Shown here one piece after another: positions 31,043 through 41,340 of a DNA stretch of 64,000 bases. A program made the position numbers and the translations under genes. How positions within the stretch are numbered: position 1 is the first letter of the stretch; each line of letters opens with the position of its first letter. Source of the DNA: Campylobacter lari (GTDB lineage Bacteria > Campylobacterota > Campylobacteria > Campylobacterales > Campylobacteraceae); assembly GCF_900638335.1 (NCBI RefSeq), contig NZ_LR134508.1, positions 434,001-498,000 on the forward strand, in the 5' to 3' direction. The notes under the pieces were generated by a model, which did no database searches, had not been told where the DNA came from, and saw only the letters and a list, made by a program, of their open reading frames with translations.

Positions 31043-32408
31043 TTTTTTAAGTTCTAAAAAGCCAAAAATTTTAGTTGTTGGGGATTTTATGGTGGATCAT
31101 TATATATGGTGTGATTGCACTAGAATTTCTCCAGAAGCTCCTGTAATGGTAATGAAATCACAAAAAGAAGATAAAAGACTAGGTGGAGCTGGTAATGTAT
31201 ATGCAAATTTAAAAAGTCTTGGCGCTGAGGTTTTTGCTCTAGGGCTTGTGGGTGATGATGAGAGTGGGAGATTTTTAAAAGAGAATTTAAATGCAAAATT
31301 ATTAGTAGAAAAAGGTAGAAAAACCCCTCTTAAGAGTAGGGTTTTATCACATTCTCAGCAAGTTTTAAGACTTGATGATGAGAATGATTTTGATACTAAA
31401 TTAGAAGATGAAATTATCAAAGAGTATAAAAAAATCGTAAAAGATTACGATGCAATTATTTTGAGTGATTATGCTAAAGGAGTTTTAACTTCAAAAGTTA
31501 CAAAGGCTTTGATAGAGTATGCAAATACTTTAAATTTACCTATTTTGATTGATCCAAAAGGAAGTGATTTTAGCAAATATCAAAATGCAACCTTGCTAAC
31601 TCCAAATAAAAAAGAAGCTACTTTGGCCTTAGGGGTAGAAAAAATAGATAATTTAGAAAAAGCTTTAAAAAAATTAAAAGACGATTTAAATCTAACTTAT
31701 TCTATTATAACTTTATCTGAAGAAGGAATAGCACTTTTTGATGAAAAATTACATATTATTCCTGCAAAAGCTTTAGAAGTTTATGATGTAACAGGAGCTG
31801 GAGATAGTGTTATAGCTATGCTTGCTTATGCTTTGGCTTTAAAGGTTGATATTGTAAAAGCATGTGAGTTAGCAAATGATGCTGCAGCTGTTGTAGTAGC
31901 AAAAGTTGGAAGTGTGAGTGTAAGTTTAGAAGAGATAAAAAATCTAAAAAAAGCTTCTTTTGAAGATAAAATTAAAAACAAAGAAGAACTTACAAAATTG
32001 ATACAAGGTCAAAAAGTAGTTTTTACAAATGGGTGTTTTGATATTATGCATTATGGCCATATAAAATATCTTGAAAAAGCTAAAAAATTAGGAGATATCC
32101 TAGTTGTAGGTTTAAATTCAGATGAAAGTGTAAAAAGACTAAAAGGAAACTCAAGACCTATAAATATAGAGTTTCAACGTGCATGTATGCTTGCGAGTAT
32201 GTATTTTGTAGATTATGTAGTGATTTTTAATGAAGATACTCCTTATAAATTAATAGAGTTTTTAAAACCTGATGTGCTAGTCAAAGGAGCTGATTATAAA
32301 GACAAAGAAGTAGTGGGTTCAAATTTAGTAAAAAAAGTAGAATTGATTGACTTTGAAGATGGATTTAGTACTACTAATATAATTAATAGGATTGTAAATG
32401 ATAAGTAA
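31035..32408 (+). CDS. hldE: Bifunctional heptose 7-phosphate kinase / heptose 1-phosphate adenylyltransferase
   Basis: 457 residues in two domains. The N-terminal ribokinase-like kinase (~1-310) has the [16 protein letters not shown] motif and the catalytic [14 protein letters not shown] near residue 252. The C-terminal nucleotidyltransferase (~325-457) has [16 protein letters not shown] near residue 330 and [13 protein letters not shown]. The protein performs two steps of ADP-heptose synthesis on either side of the GmhB step. It overlaps gmhA by 11 bp. Confidence 0.95.
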   Translation: MLDFLSSKKPKILVVGDFMVDHYIWCDCTRISPEAPVMVMKSQKEDKRLGGAGNVYANLKSLGAEVFALGLVGDDESGRFLKENLNAKLLVEKGRKTPLKSRVLSHSQQVLRLDDENDFDTKLEDEIIKEYKKIVKDYDAIILSDYAKGVLTSKVTKALIEYANTLNLPILIDPKGSDFSKYQNATLLTPNKKEATLALGVEKIDNLEKALKKLKDDLNLTYSIITLSEEGIALFDEKLHIIPAKALEVYDVTGAGDSVIAMLAYALALKVDIVKACELANDAAAVVVAKVGSVSVSLEEIKNLKKASFEDKIKNKEELTKLIQGQKVVFTNGCFDIMHYGHIKYLEKAKKLGDILVVGLNSDESVKRLKGNSRPINIEFQRACMLASMYFVDYVVIFNEDTPYKLIEFLKPDVLVKGADYKDKEVVGSNLVKKVELIDFEDGFSTTNIINRIVNDK

Positions 32409-32958
32409 AATCGAAAAGGAATTTATTCAACATCAAAAAATTTTAGAGCAAAGTTTGAATTTAAAAGAGCAAATTGTTATGGTTGCTCAAGAGTTAAAAG
32501 TATGTTTGAAAAATGGAGGGAAAATTTTAATTTGTGGAAATGGTGGAAGCGCTGCAGATAGCCAACATTTTGCAGCCGAACTTAGCGGAAGATATAAAAA
32601 AGAAAGAAAGGCTTTAGCTGCTATTGCCCTAAGTACCGATACTTCCGCTTTAAGTGCTATAGGAAATGACTATGGTTTTGAATTTGTTTTTTCAAGACAA
32701 GTTGAAGCTTTAGCTAGTGATAATGATGTGTTGATTGGAATTTCTACTAGTGGAAAAAGTCCAAATGTGATTAAAGCTTTTGAAAAAGCTAAAGAAATTG
32801 GTACCAAATGTATAGGGCTTAGCGGAAAAGGTGGTGGAGCGATGAATGAATTATGCGAGCATAATATAGTTATTCCAAGTGATGATACAGCTAGAATTCA
32901 AGAAATGCATATTTTAATTATACATTGTTTATGTGATTTAATAGAAGAAGAATATTAA
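32398..32958 (+). CDS. gmhA: Sedoheptulose 7-phosphate isomerase
   Basis: A 186-residue SIS-domain isomerase, the first enzyme of ADP-heptose synthesis. Motifs are [20 protein letters not shown] (residues ~40-59), [17 protein letters not shown], and the C-terminal metal/active-site helix [19 protein letters not shown]. It is the last gene of the four-gene heptose operon. Its stop lies inside the hairpin shared with pyk. In C. jejuni this operon adjoins the rest of the lipooligosaccharide locus; here it does not. Confidence 0.95.
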   Translation: MISKIEKEFIQHQKILEQSLNLKEQIVMVAQELKVCLKNGGKILICGNGGSAADSQHFAAELSGRYKKERKALAAIALSTDTSALSAIGNDYGFEFVFSRQVEALASDNDVLIGISTSGKSPNVIKAFEKAKEIGTKCIGLSGKGGGAMNELCEHNIVIPSDDTARIQEMHILIIHCLCDLIEEEY

Positions 32959-32983
32959 GTTTGGGTTATTTTCCCAAACTTAA
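32955..32983. terminator. Bidirectional terminator between gmhA and pyk
   Basis: TTAAGTTTGGG / CCCAAACTTAA, an 11-bp perfect stem with a 7-nt loop. It contains the gmhA stop and overlaps the last codons of pyk, whose stop codon lies in the loop. Confidence 0.75.
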
Positions 32984-34417
32984 ATAATATTCAATTTGAT
33001 CTTTTTGTAAAATTCTAATCAAATTTGTACTTCCTGCAACACCTACTGGAAATCCTGCAGTAAGGGTATAAACCCCATCTTTTTTCATAAGACCTTTTTC
33101 GACCCCAATTTTTACAGAATTACTTAAAAGTTCTGTTAAATTTTCATGTTTTTCTATTAATATAGCAGGTTGAACTCCCCAAACTATACTTAAAAAATTT
33201 AAAGCTTTTTTGGAATGAGTAATAGCTATGATATCCATTTTTGGACGATATCTTGCTGTTTTAACCGCAGAAGCACCGCTACTTGTTATAGTAAAAATTG
33301 CATTTGCATTTAAATTAGTTGCTAATTGTGTACTTGATTTAGCAATGATATCGGTTTCATTAAAACATTTAAAATTTTCAAATTTATCATAAGGATAGTT
33401 TTTTTCTGTTTCTATAATGGTTTGAGTCATAATATCAACTGCGTTTGCCGGATCGATCCCTATTGCACTTTCTTCGCTAAGCATAACTGCATCAGTGCCA
33501 TCAAGTACCGCATTGGCAACATCTGAAATTTCAGCTCTTGTGGCAGTTTTAGATTTTGCAAGTGAAAAAAGCATTTGAGTGGCAGTGATGACTGGTTTAT
33601 TGGCTTCATTGGCCTTTTTAATGATAAGTTTTTGTATATTTGGCACTCTATAATAAGGTACTTCAATGCCTAGATCTCCTCTTGCAACCATAATACCATC
33701 GCTACTATTTATAATTTCATCGATATTTTCAACAGCGTCAAATTTTTCTATTTTTGCAAAAATAGCTATTTTAGCATTATTTTCATTGAGTATTTTTTTA
33801 ACTTCATCAATATCATGAGCATTTTGCACAAAAGATATGGCTAAAAAATCTACATCGTTTTTAATACCCCACGCAAGATCATTTTTATCTTTTTGCGTGA
33901 TAATATCGATATTAATTTTTGTATTTGGAAAATTAATTCCTTTATTAGAGCTAAGCACTCCACTGTTTTCTACTTGAGTTTGGATAAAATTTTTTTCTAT
34001 TTGTATAACTTTGGTTTTAATAGAACCATCACAAAGGTAGATATATTCTCCAACCTTTAACATAGAAAGAATTTCAGGATGGTTAATACAGACTTTATAA
34101 TGTTCATTGGAAAGTTTTTCTCCTTCAAACATATCTTTGTAAAAATCTAGTCTATCTCCATTTTTTAGCTCAAAAGCTTCTGGAATCTTTAAGGTTCTAA
34201 TTTTTGGCCCACTAATATCTTGTAAAATTCCAATTCTTGCATTAAGTTCGGTTGCCACTTTTCTAACAGTAGCTAGATTTTGACTATGATACTCATGGGT
34301 TCCATGTGAAAAATTCAAGCGAAAAACATTCACGCCGTTAATAATCATTTGTCTTATTGTAGCTTCATTTTCGCTTGCTGGTCCAATCGTTGCAACTATT
34401 TTTGTTTTTTTTAACAT
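32966..34417 (-). CDS. pyk: Pyruvate kinase
   Basis: 483 residues. It begins KKTKIVATIGPASENEATI, with NVFRLNFSHG, the metal/PEP-binding IAIFAKIEKFDAVENIDEII and MVARGDLGIEVP, and the allosteric C-domain. It converts PEP and ADP to pyruvate and ATP. As campylobacters of this group generally lack phosphofructokinase, the enzyme serves lower glycolysis fed by amino and organic acids. It starts 13 bp after the mqo stop, suggesting an mqo-pyk unit. Confidence 0.95.
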   Translation of the reverse strand: MLKKTKIVATIGPASENEATIRQMIINGVNVFRLNFSHGTHEYHSQNLATVRKVATELNARIGILQDISGPKIRTLKIPEAFELKNGDRLDFYKDMFEGEKLSNEHYKVCINHPEILSMLKVGEYIYLCDGSIKTKVIQIEKNFIQTQVENSGVLSSNKGINFPNTKINIDIITQKDKNDLAWGIKNDVDFLAISFVQNAHDIDEVKKILNENNAKIAIFAKIEKFDAVENIDEIINSSDGIMVARGDLGIEVPYYRVPNIQKLIIKKANEANKPVITATQMLFSLAKSKTATRAEISDVANAVLDGTDAVMLSEESAIGIDPANAVDIMTQTIIETEKNYPYDKFENFKCFNETDIIAKSSTQLATNLNANAIFTITSSGASAVKTARYRPKMDIIAITHSKKALNFLSIVWGVQPAILIEKHENLTELLSNSVKIGVEKGLMKKDGVYTLTAGFPVGVAGSTNLIRILQKDQIEYYLSLGK

Positions 34418-34430
34418 TCCTTATCCTTTT

Positions 34431-35777
34431 TTATAGTAGTTCACTAGTAAATAAATCCTCATTAAAATTAGCGCCCAAGTATTGACAAATAAGTTTTGCA
34501 TCCCTATAACCATTGCCAAGGCAGCTTGTGGCACCTGGACTTGGCGTCATATTAAAAATTATACCTGGAATTTCAGTAATACTTGCCTCTCCAAGCATTA
34601 ATTCTCCTGCTTTTTTATCAAGTACTTGAGGGCGTACTCCACCAAAGTTTTTAGCATAGTAAATATCATCTGTTTTTAAGCTAGGAACTATTTTTCTTGC
34701 ATCTTTTACAAAAAGTTTTTTATTAATATAAGGAATTTCAAATAAATAATTATAAAGAATATAGTTTCTAATGGTAGAATCTTTAAAAAGATTGAGACAA
34801 ATTTTGACTACATTCATATCAAGATTAAGTGTTTTAAAAAATTCAGGTAACGATTTAAAACCGTGGTATCTTTCTAGCATAGGAATAACTAAAGCGGTAG
34901 GACCAAAACGTGTGTTCATGTTGGCTAATAAATCAGGATCGCCATGTAATGCGGCAAATGGAAGTTTTGGATTTTGCACCATATAAACTTTACCATTTAA
35001 AATTTTTCTTTTTGCCATATAATAACTTCCTGCAACAGGAAAGCAAGATTTATCTAATCCAATACCCATTTTGTGCGCTAAAAATAATGAATGAGCACCT
35101 GCATTTACAATGATAGATTTTGCACTATATTCTTTAAAATCTCTTGTTTTGATGTAAAAAATATCATCTTTCTTTTCTATAAAAATTACTTCTTGGTTAT
35201 ATGCTACATGGGTGTTTTTCCCTTGTCTGCAAGCTTGTTCTATAAGATTTTGGCTCATTAGTCCAAAATCTACAGTAGTATAAATTTCATTTTCTTCTAC
35301 ACCCATAGCTACAACATTATCTATTCTATCATTGATACCATCTTTACCTAAAACAACATTAGGTTCTATTTTTTTAATTTCGTTTTTTGCGTAAAATTTA
35401 ATATAGGGGTATAATTCTTTAAATTCTTCATATCTGTTTTTCATATATTCACATTCTTTTTCTCCGATAGCAAGTGCAAGTTTTTGATGTGAATACATAA
35501 ATTTGTTTTGCGCATTTTGCAAAAGCCCATATTTTACAATCATATCTGCTGTTTTTTTAACTTTTTTTGCTTTTTCTAAAGTATAGTTTGTCTCTATATC
35601 ACCACAATGAATAGTCTGAGAGTTGCTTGTGCTATGACTATTTAATGTTGCAGCACTATTGTATTTTTCTAATAAAGCAATATTTTGAATATTTGTATAT
35701 CTAGCTAATTCATAAAATACCGCAGCACCAGAAATTCCACCGCCAATCACCACGGTATCAAAATTTTTTTGATCCAT
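34431..35777 (-). CDS. mqo: Malate:quinone oxidoreductase-type FAD enzyme
   Basis: A 448-residue FAD-dependent dehydrogenase. The dinucleotide site is DTVVIGGGISGAAVFYELA (residues ~8-26), and the C-terminal FAD part is NMTPSPGATSCLGNGYRDA. It belongs to the Mqo/DAO group and is named for its C. jejuni equivalent (Cj0393c), which oxidises malate to oxaloacetate and passes electrons to menaquinone at the inner membrane. It lacks the longer N-terminus of E. coli Mqo. A related 2-hydroxyacid substrate cannot be excluded from sequence. Confidence 0.82.
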   Translation of the reverse strand: MDQKNFDTVVIGGGISGAAVFYELARYTNIQNIALLEKYNSAATLNSHSTSNSQTIHCGDIETNYTLEKAKKVKKTADMIVKYGLLQNAQNKFMYSHQKLALAIGEKECEYMKNRYEEFKELYPYIKFYAKNEIKKIEPNVVLGKDGINDRIDNVVAMGVEENEIYTTVDFGLMSQNLIEQACRQGKNTHVAYNQEVIFIEKKDDIFYIKTRDFKEYSAKSIIVNAGAHSLFLAHKMGIGLDKSCFPVAGSYYMAKRKILNGKVYMVQNPKLPFAALHGDPDLLANMNTRFGPTALVIPMLERYHGFKSLPEFFKTLNLDMNVVKICLNLFKDSTIRNYILYNYLFEIPYINKKLFVKDARKIVPSLKTDDIYYAKNFGGVRPQVLDKKAGELMLGEASITEIPGIIFNMTPSPGATSCLGNGYRDAKLICQYLGANFNEDLFTSELL

Positions 35778-35870
35778 TACTATTTATTCCTTTTATATTT
35801 GTTTTTCTAATGATATCAAAATATAGTTGTTTTGAGTTTAAATAAAACTTATAATTTGCAGAGTTAAACT

Positions 35871-36494
35871 TTATAGTATAAAATTTTCACAAACAGCTTT
35901 TTTCATGCCTCTAAAAATTAAAAATTTGTCATAAATGGCATAGTCGAAAAAATTCGCAAGAAATTGCCCATCGCCACCTGTAAAGTATAGTTTTTTATCA
36001 TATGCACTATCTTTTATGAGTAAATATATACTTTTAAATACACCATAACTCAAAGCATCGATAGTTCTTTGAGGAAAAGCATCAAAATTAATCTGAGTGT
36101 TTAGCTCATACTTTAAACGAGAAGAAATGCAAGAAAAAGATTTTTTATAACTTTCAATACCAGGAAGAATAAAACCACCAAGATGAATAGAATTAGAGAT
36201 TATATCTACGGTTATTGCAGAACCTGCATCGACCACAACGCCATCTTCTATAGTATAACACGCTGCTACTCTATCAATACCTAAATTATTATAAATGGTA
36301 TCAAAATTAAAATATGGAGCAAGATTGATAAATAAAGGATTTTGTTCTAATCTTTGCTCTAAATTTGGATTAACATTGATATAAAATACTTTTTGTGTTG
36401 GTTTATACTGTAAAAACTGTTCTATACTTATAGAATGAAATTTTTGCTCGTTTAAAAAACTTGCAGTCGTGTTGCCAATATCACATAAAAGCAT
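35871..36494 (-). CDS. coaX: Type III pantothenate kinase
   Basis: A 207-residue ASKHA-fold kinase. Phosphate 1 motif is LLCDIGNTTASF (residues ~2-13), phosphate 2 is VVVDAGSAITVDII, then GGFILPGIESYKK and FTGGDGQFLANFF. It performs the first step of coenzyme A synthesis from pantothenate. It is shorter than many CoaX proteins (about 250) but keeps all motifs. It overlaps the upstream hypothetical gene by 14 bp. Confidence 0.9.
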   Translation of the reverse strand: MLLCDIGNTTASFLNEQKFHSISIEQFLQYKPTQKVFYINVNPNLEQRLEQNPLFINLAPYFNFDTIYNNLGIDRVAACYTIEDGVVVDAGSAITVDIISNSIHLGGFILPGIESYKKSFSCISSRLKYELNTQINFDAFPQRTIDALSYGVFKSIYLLIKDSAYDKKLYFTGGDGQFLANFFDYAIYDKFLIFRGMKKAVCENFIL

Positions 36495-36813
36495 AGCTTT
36501 TAATCCCTTTGGTAGCTAAATATTTTTTTGCTTTTGAGCAAACTAAAGCTTGATGAAAAATAAAATAACTTTTGAAATTTAGATTTAGAGTTTGACTTAT
36601 ATTTTGAAAAATACTTTCAAATTCTAAACTTTCTTTTGTTAAAATTTTACTTTTTGCAAAAGAAAATAAGATTAAACAGTATTGCTTATTTGTATTTTCT
36701 CCATAAATGCAAGCTATTTTTTTCTTTTTACTAAAAACATGAATATCTAAAGACTTAGTGTTTTTTAAAATAACTCCATGTTTTATAAGAATATCACTAA
36801 GTTGTTGATTCAT
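36481..36813 (-). CDS. Hypothetical protein between lipoprotein gene and coaX
   Basis: A 110-residue soluble protein without signal or membrane segment. It is lysine-rich with two Cys (ACIYGENTNKQYCLILFSFA). A gene in this position is conserved in C. jejuni (Cj0395c, from memory). It is tightly packed: 1 bp after the lipoprotein gene and overlapping coaX. Function unknown. Confidence 0.75.
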   Translation of the reverse strand: MNQQLSDILIKHGVILKNTKSLDIHVFSKKKKIACIYGENTNKQYCLILFSFAKSKILTKESLEFESIFQNISQTLNLNFKSYFIFHQALVCSKAKKYLATKGIKSYAFM

Positions 36814-36814
36814 T

Positions 36815-37810
36815 TTAGTTTAATTGCAAAAAATTGTTTTGAAAGAAAAATTTACCATTTGTCATAAAACTTTTTTTATCAGCGGCTTCACTTAGTTTAT
36901 ATACTGTATAATCTTTCAAATTTGTATTTAGCTTGATCAAATAACCTGTTTTTTCAAAAACATATAAAGAGTTGTTATATAAGGTACTTTTGGAAAATAG
37001 GGCAAATTGAAATTTTATTTCATCGATTTTTCTAAGATTGTAATCATTTTTAAGAATTCTTCCATCTTTTGTAAGTATGAAAATTTCATTATCATTGGTA
37101 TTTACTTCTTTAATATTTTCATTTAAGTATAAGGTTCTATTTGGCGTTACAACGATAATTTTTTGTGCTGTTGCAGCTATCATAGTATCATTTTTCACAC
37201 GAAGATAAATAACATTATTAAAAAATTCTTCACTGCTTACTAAAATTTCTTTACCAACTTTTAGAGTGCTTTTATTAAGTATAGCTAGTTTTCCATTAAG
37301 CATAGGATATATTATAATGGTATTTAAAAAATAAGGATTAGCATAACGACTATCTTGAGCATAAGCTGTACCTAAATTTTGAAGCATTCTAACACCAAGG
37401 TTTTTATTTGCATATACCAGTGTATTGCTAGCTAAAACCAAGGCTATATCATCTCCATCTATACTTGCACTTACTACGCTTTCATTAAATTTATGAGAAA
37501 ATAATTCATCACCTTGTAAATTTAAAATTTTAAAGTTTCCGTTATCATCGCCAATAAGAACTTCTTCTTGTTGCACATTTAAAATATGATAATTTTTATC
37601 TAGTTTAAAATTAATAATATTCCCCATGGTGTCAATAAAGGAATTGTTATTTAATTGCGCTATATTGTTGTTGAAATTTATAATCTTACCATTGATGCTT
37701 TGAGAGCTATAAGGAAATTGTTCTGCTTGTGTTGGTTGGTAATATTCTCTTTTTGTACCACAAGCGCTAAAAAATACTAAAGTGATAATAAACAAATAAA
37801 AATGTTTCAT
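36815..37810 (-). CDS. Lipoprotein with beta-propeller-like repeats, possible BamB analogue
   Basis: 331 residues from the ATG at 37810, chosen because AAGGA lies 5 nt upstream and a lipoprotein signal follows at once (MKHFYLFIITLVFFSACGTK, lipobox FSAC). The mature part is made of short repeating strands (LLIGDDNGNFKILNLQG-like, IALVLASNTLVYANKN, NEIFILTKDGRIL) as in PQQ/WD-type propellers. The upstream gene encodes a YfgM-like protein, and in E. coli yfgM is followed by bamB. That synteny, plus fold, suggests an outer-membrane assembly role. Direct sequence similarity is weak. Confidence 0.72.
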   Translation of the reverse strand: MKHFYLFIITLVFFSACGTKREYYQPTQAEQFPYSSQSINGKIINFNNNIAQLNNNSFIDTMGNIINFKLDKNYHILNVQQEEVLIGDDNGNFKILNLQGDELFSHKFNESVVSASIDGDDIALVLASNTLVYANKNLGVRMLQNLGTAYAQDSRYANPYFLNTIIIYPMLNGKLAILNKSTLKVGKEILVSSEEFFNNVIYLRVKNDTMIAATAQKIIVVTPNRTLYLNENIKEVNTNDNEIFILTKDGRILKNDYNLRKIDEIKFQFALFSKSTLYNNSLYVFEKTGYLIKLNTNLKDYTVYKLSEAADKKSFMTNGKFFFQNNFLQLN

Positions 37811-38352
37811 TTTATTCCTTGGTAATGTTTTAAACTCGTAATAATTTGCCATAAAGGTGAATTTATAGGTATTTTATTAAATTCTATATCTGCATTTTTA
37901 AAGTCATTTTGCTTTAAAAAATCAAAACCCACTAGCAAGGTATTGTAATCTTTTAAGAAATCTGATTTTTGATTGTTTTGCGCTAGCACTATTTGTTTTA
38001 ATAAAGGATCTATATTAAGATTTAAAGTTTGATTAAGATCTTGACTGTTTTGCCCCATGATGAATAAGGTGTATAAATTTGCATTTTTTTGTTTTAATTC
38101 TTCAAGTAATTTTTGATCTGAAGGATTTTTTAATAAATTATTAAAAATTATATTACTTTCTTGAATATTACTTTCTTGTTTTAAATTATAAAAATAACTA
38201 CCACTAAAATATGCAATTAAAAGTACAATAATTGCAATGAAATAATATTTATATTTTTTTATAAAGCGCTCAGACTTAATAAAATTTTCCATCATTTGCT
38301 CTTGAGAGCTTAATTCTTCTTGGACTGCTTTTAAGTTTTCTTTTAAAGCCAT
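37807..38352 (-). CDS. Membrane-anchored TPR-like protein (YfgM-like)
   Basis: 181 residues. There is a cytoplasmic N-terminus, one membrane helix (YYFIAIIVLLIAYFSGSYFY, residues ~36-55), then a helical periplasmic domain. The last part (FDFLKQNDFKNADIEFNKIP) reads like a tetratricopeptide unit. Size, topology and the downstream propeller lipoprotein match the YfgM-BamB pair. YfgM in E. coli is an ancillary SecYEG-associated chaperone. The assignment is by architecture and position. Overlaps the next gene by ATGA. Confidence 0.7.
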   Translation of the reverse strand: MALKENLKAVQEELSSQEQMMENFIKSERFIKKYKYYFIAIIVLLIAYFSGSYFYNLKQESNIQESNIIFNNLLKNPSDQKLLEELKQKNANLYTLFIMGQNSQDLNQTLNLNIDPLLKQIVLAQNNQKSDFLKDYNTLLVGFDFLKQNDFKNADIEFNKIPINSPLWQIITSLKHYQGIK

Positions 38353-38443
38353 ATTTTCCCTTTTTTAGAAAGAATAAACATTATTTATTGTTTTAAGTCT
38401 ATAATTGTAACATATAAAAATAAAAAAATAAATGATTTTATGT

Positions 38444-38449
38444 TATAAT
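38444..38449 (+). promoter_or_regulatory. Probable promoter of the gatC-cvpA-fur-lysS-glyA operon
   Basis: TATAAT in ATGTTATAATTTTT, 53 bp upstream of the gatC ATG. No strong internal promoter is evident ahead of fur, so fur is probably transcribed from here. Confidence 0.55.
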
Positions 38450-38502
38450 TTTTAATCTAAAAAAGAGTTTTCTTGGATATAAATTAAAAATTAAGGTAAA
38501 TC

Positions 38503-38790
38503 ATGCAAATTGATGATAAATTATTGACTAAACTTGAAAAGCTAAGTGCTTTAAAAATTGCCGATGAGAAAAGACAAGAATTAGAAGAGCAATTAAGTCA
38601 AATTGTTAATTTTGTAGAAAAATTAGATGAATTAAAACTTGATGATGTGGAAGCTATGACTAGTACTACAAAAGGTGGAACACCGTTTAGATTAGATGAG
38701 AGTATAAAATCTGAAGTATTTGATGTAATTAGCAAGCATGCTCCAAATTCTCAAGATGGATTTTTTATAGTTCCTAAAATAATTGAATAA
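38503..38790 (+). CDS. gatC: Asp-tRNA(Asn)/Glu-tRNA(Gln) amidotransferase subunit C
   Basis: A 95-residue GatC-family protein. The helical N-terminus LTKLEKLSALKIADEKRQEL precedes IVNFVEKLDELKLDDVEAM, the conserved helix, and TPFRLDE. GatC stabilises GatAB, which makes Gln-tRNA(Gln) and Asn-tRNA(Asn). As usual in Campylobacter it lies apart from gatA and gatB. Confidence 0.92.
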   Translation: MQIDDKLLTKLEKLSALKIADEKRQELEEQLSQIVNFVEKLDELKLDDVEAMTSTTKGGTPFRLDESIKSEVFDVISKHAPNSQDGFFIVPKIIE

Positions 38791-38811
38791 AATATTTGGG
38801 GTTTAGCGTAG

Positions 38812-39381
38812 ATGGAAAATTTTTCGTGGTTTGATGTATTTGTTTTGGGCTTAACTGTAATTTTGGGCTTAAAAGGCTTGGTAAGTGGCTTGTTTAAGGA
38901 AATTTTTGGTTTATTAGGCATAGTTGGTGGGGTTTTGCTTGCTTCAAGATATGCTAAAGAAATGGCAGAAATTATTAATAATAATTTTTATGTAATTGAA
39001 AATGAAAATCTTACAATTTTTGCGGGATTTTTAGTTTTATTGATCGTGATATGGATAGTTTGTATGGCTTTGGGGAATATACTATCAAAAATGTTTAGTA
39101 TGAGTGGTCTTGGTTTTATAGATCGTATTGGTGGATTTTTATTTGGTAGTGCTAAAATATTTTTGATTTTTGCTATTTTGGTAGCTTGTATTAATAATAT
39201 AGAATTTTTAAATTCAAGCTTGGAAAAATATGCTAAAAATAGTTATACGTTGGATTTACTTAGGCAAACAGGTGAATATATAATGAATACGGATTTTACT
39301 CAAAATGGTTTAGATAAAATACAAGAACAAATTATAGATTCTAATATAAGTCTAAAATCGGAGGTAAATAATGCAAATTGA
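38812..39381 (+). CDS. CvpA-family inner-membrane protein
   Basis: 189 residues with four membrane helices. The CvpA start [20 protein letters not shown] and [20 protein letters not shown] match the family, and the second half carries [20 protein letters not shown]. coli CvpA is needed for colicin V production and envelope stress resistance; the molecular role is unknown. The C-terminal tail is soluble and charged. It overlaps fur by 11 bp. Confidence 0.85.
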   Translation: MENFSWFDVFVLGLTVILGLKGLVSGLFKEIFGLLGIVGGVLLASRYAKEMAEIINNNFYVIENENLTIFAGFLVLLIVIWIVCMALGNILSKMFSMSGLGFIDRIGGFLFGSAKIFLIFAILVACINNIEFLNSSLEKYAKNSYTLDLLRQTGEYIMNTDFTQNGLDKIQEQIIDSNISLKSEVNNAN

Positions 39382-39826
39382 AAATATAGAATATGATGTT
39401 TTGCTTGAGCGTTTTAAAAAAACACTTAAAGACAATGGTTTAAAATACACTAAACAAAGAGAAGTGCTTTTGAAAACTTTATATAATAGTGATATGCATT
39501 ATACCCCAGAAAGCTTATATGTAGAAATTAAGCAAAAAAATCCCGAACTAAATGTAGGTATTGCAACAGTTTATAGAACTTTAAATTTATTAGAAGAATC
39601 AGGTATGGCTACTTCTATATCTTTTGGTGCCTCAGGGAAGAAATTTGAACTTGCAAATAAACCTCACCATGATCATTTAATATGTAAAAGTTGTGGAGAG
39701 ATTGTAGAATTTGAAAATCCTATTATTGAGCAACAACAAATGTTAATCGCAAAAGAATATAATTTTAAATTAACAGGACATTTAATGCAACTTTATGGTC
39801 TATGTCCACAATGTAGTAAAAAATAA
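39371..39826 (+). CDS. fur: Ferric uptake regulator
   Basis: A 151-residue winged-helix metalloregulator. The DNA-binding domain is [18 protein letters not shown] and [19 protein letters not shown]. Metal-site motif is [18 protein letters not shown]. Structural zinc cysteines form CKSCG (~100) and CPQC at the end. It represses iron-uptake genes when Fe2+ is replete; local candidates are exbB-exbD-tonB and the receptor remnant. Its ATG follows a clear GGAGGT site and overlaps the CvpA gene end, so it is translated from the gatC operon message. Confidence 0.96.
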   Translation: MQIENIEYDVLLERFKKTLKDNGLKYTKQREVLLKTLYNSDMHYTPESLYVEIKQKNPELNVGIATVYRTLNLLEESGMATSISFGASGKKFELANKPHHDHLICKSCGEIVEFENPIIEQQQMLIAKEYNFKLTGHLMQLYGLCPQCSKK

Positions 39827-39837
39827 AGGTATATTTA

Positions 39838-41340
39838 ATGTTTGATAATATTCTAGAGCAACAAAAAATTCAAAAAACACAAGAATTAAAAGAATTAGGG
39901 ATCAACCCTTATCCGCACTTTTTAAAAAAAGAAATGAGCATAAGTGAATATAAAAGTAAATTTGCTTACATTAAAGATATGGAAAATCAGCGCGATGAAA
40001 ATGTTCATGGAGTATTAGCAGGAAGATTAAAGCTTCTTAGGATAGCTGGTAAATCAGTATTTGCTAATATAGAAGATGAGCAAGATAATCTGCAAATTTA
40101 TTTTAATCAAAATATTTTAGGGGAAGAATACTTTGCTATTTTAAAAAAATATCTTGAAGTAGGAGATATTGTTTTGGTTAAAGGTTTCCCTTTTATGACT
40201 AAAACAGGAGAATTCAGTCTTCATGTAGAACAAATTCAAATAGCTACAAAAGCCATAGTGCCTTTACCGGAAAAATATCATGGTTTGACAGATATTGAGC
40301 AAAGATATAGAAAAAGATATCTTGATATGATTATGAATAGTGAGGTGAGAAAAGATTTTATTTTACGTTCTAAAATCGTTTCTTATATTAGATCTTTTTT
40401 TGATAATAAAGGATTTTTGGAAGTTGAAACTCCTATGATGCATCCTATTGCAGGGGGGGCAAATGCAAAGCCTTTTGTGACTTATCACAATGCTTTAGGG
40501 GTGGAAAGATTTTTAAGAATAGCTCCAGAATTATATCTAAAACGTCTGATTGTAGGTGGTTTTGAGGCGGTTTATGAGATTAATAGATGTTTTAGAAATG
40601 AAGGGATGGATTTAACGCACAATCCTGAATTTACTACAATTGAATTTTATTGGGCTTATCATAATTATCATGATTTAATGGATTTAACAGAAGAGCTTTT
40701 TGCTATGCTTTTAGATAAGTTAAATTTAGATAAAAAACTTGAATTTGATAAAAAAATAATTGATTTTTCTAAGCCATTTGAAAGAATTACTTATAAAGAC
40801 GCATTAAAAAAATATGGTGGTTTAGATGATGAGCTTATTAACAATAAAGAATTAATCTTAGTAAAGCTAAAAAAAGACGGCTTTGAGGCTAATGAAAAAT
40901 TAGAATTAGGTCATTTACAAGCTGAACTTTTTGATAATTATGTTGAAGATAAATTGATTGATCCTACTTTTGTGATAGATTTTCCTATTTCTATAAGTCC
41001 TTTATCTAGAAGAAGTGATAAAGATAAAGATATTGCTGAAAGATTTGAGTTGTTTATCGCAGGTAGAGAAATTGCTAATGGATTTAATGAGCTTAATGAT
41101 CCACTAGATCAATATGAAAGATTTTTAAAGCAAATTGAAGCAAAAAATGCAGGCGATGAAGAAGCATGTGAAATGGATGAAGATTTTGTTAATGCGCTAG
41201 GTTATGCTATGGCGCCAACTGCAGGTCAAGGCATAGGAATAGATAGATTGGTTATGCTTTTAATTAATAAAAAATCAATTCGTGATGTAGTGCTTTTCCC
41301 AGCTATGAGACCACTTAAAAATGAGATAAAAGGAGAGTAA
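39838..41340 (+). CDS. lysS: Lysyl-tRNA synthetase (class II)
   Basis: 500 residues. There is an N-terminal OB anticodon-binding domain ([20 protein letters not shown]) and a class II catalytic core. Motif 1 lies around [20 protein letters not shown], motif 2 is [20 protein letters not shown], and motif 3 is [13 protein letters not shown]. It charges tRNA-Lys. It sits 11 bp after fur and abuts glyA; the fur-lysS-glyA order is the standard Campylobacter arrangement. Confidence 0.97.
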   Translation: MFDNILEQQKIQKTQELKELGINPYPHFLKKEMSISEYKSKFAYIKDMENQRDENVHGVLAGRLKLLRIAGKSVFANIEDEQDNLQIYFNQNILGEEYFAILKKYLEVGDIVLVKGFPFMTKTGEFSLHVEQIQIATKAIVPLPEKYHGLTDIEQRYRKRYLDMIMNSEVRKDFILRSKIVSYIRSFFDNKGFLEVETPMMHPIAGGANAKPFVTYHNALGVERFLRIAPELYLKRLIVGGFEAVYEINRCFRNEGMDLTHNPEFTTIEFYWAYHNYHDLMDLTEELFAMLLDKLNLDKKLEFDKKIIDFSKPFERITYKDALKKYGGLDDELINNKELILVKLKKDGFEANEKLELGHLQAELFDNYVEDKLIDPTFVIDFPISISPLSRRSDKDKDIAERFELFIAGREIANGFNELNDPLDQYERFLKQIEAKNAGDEEACEMDEDFVNALGYAMAPTAGQGIGIDRLVMLLINKKSIRDVVLFPAMRPLKNEIKGE

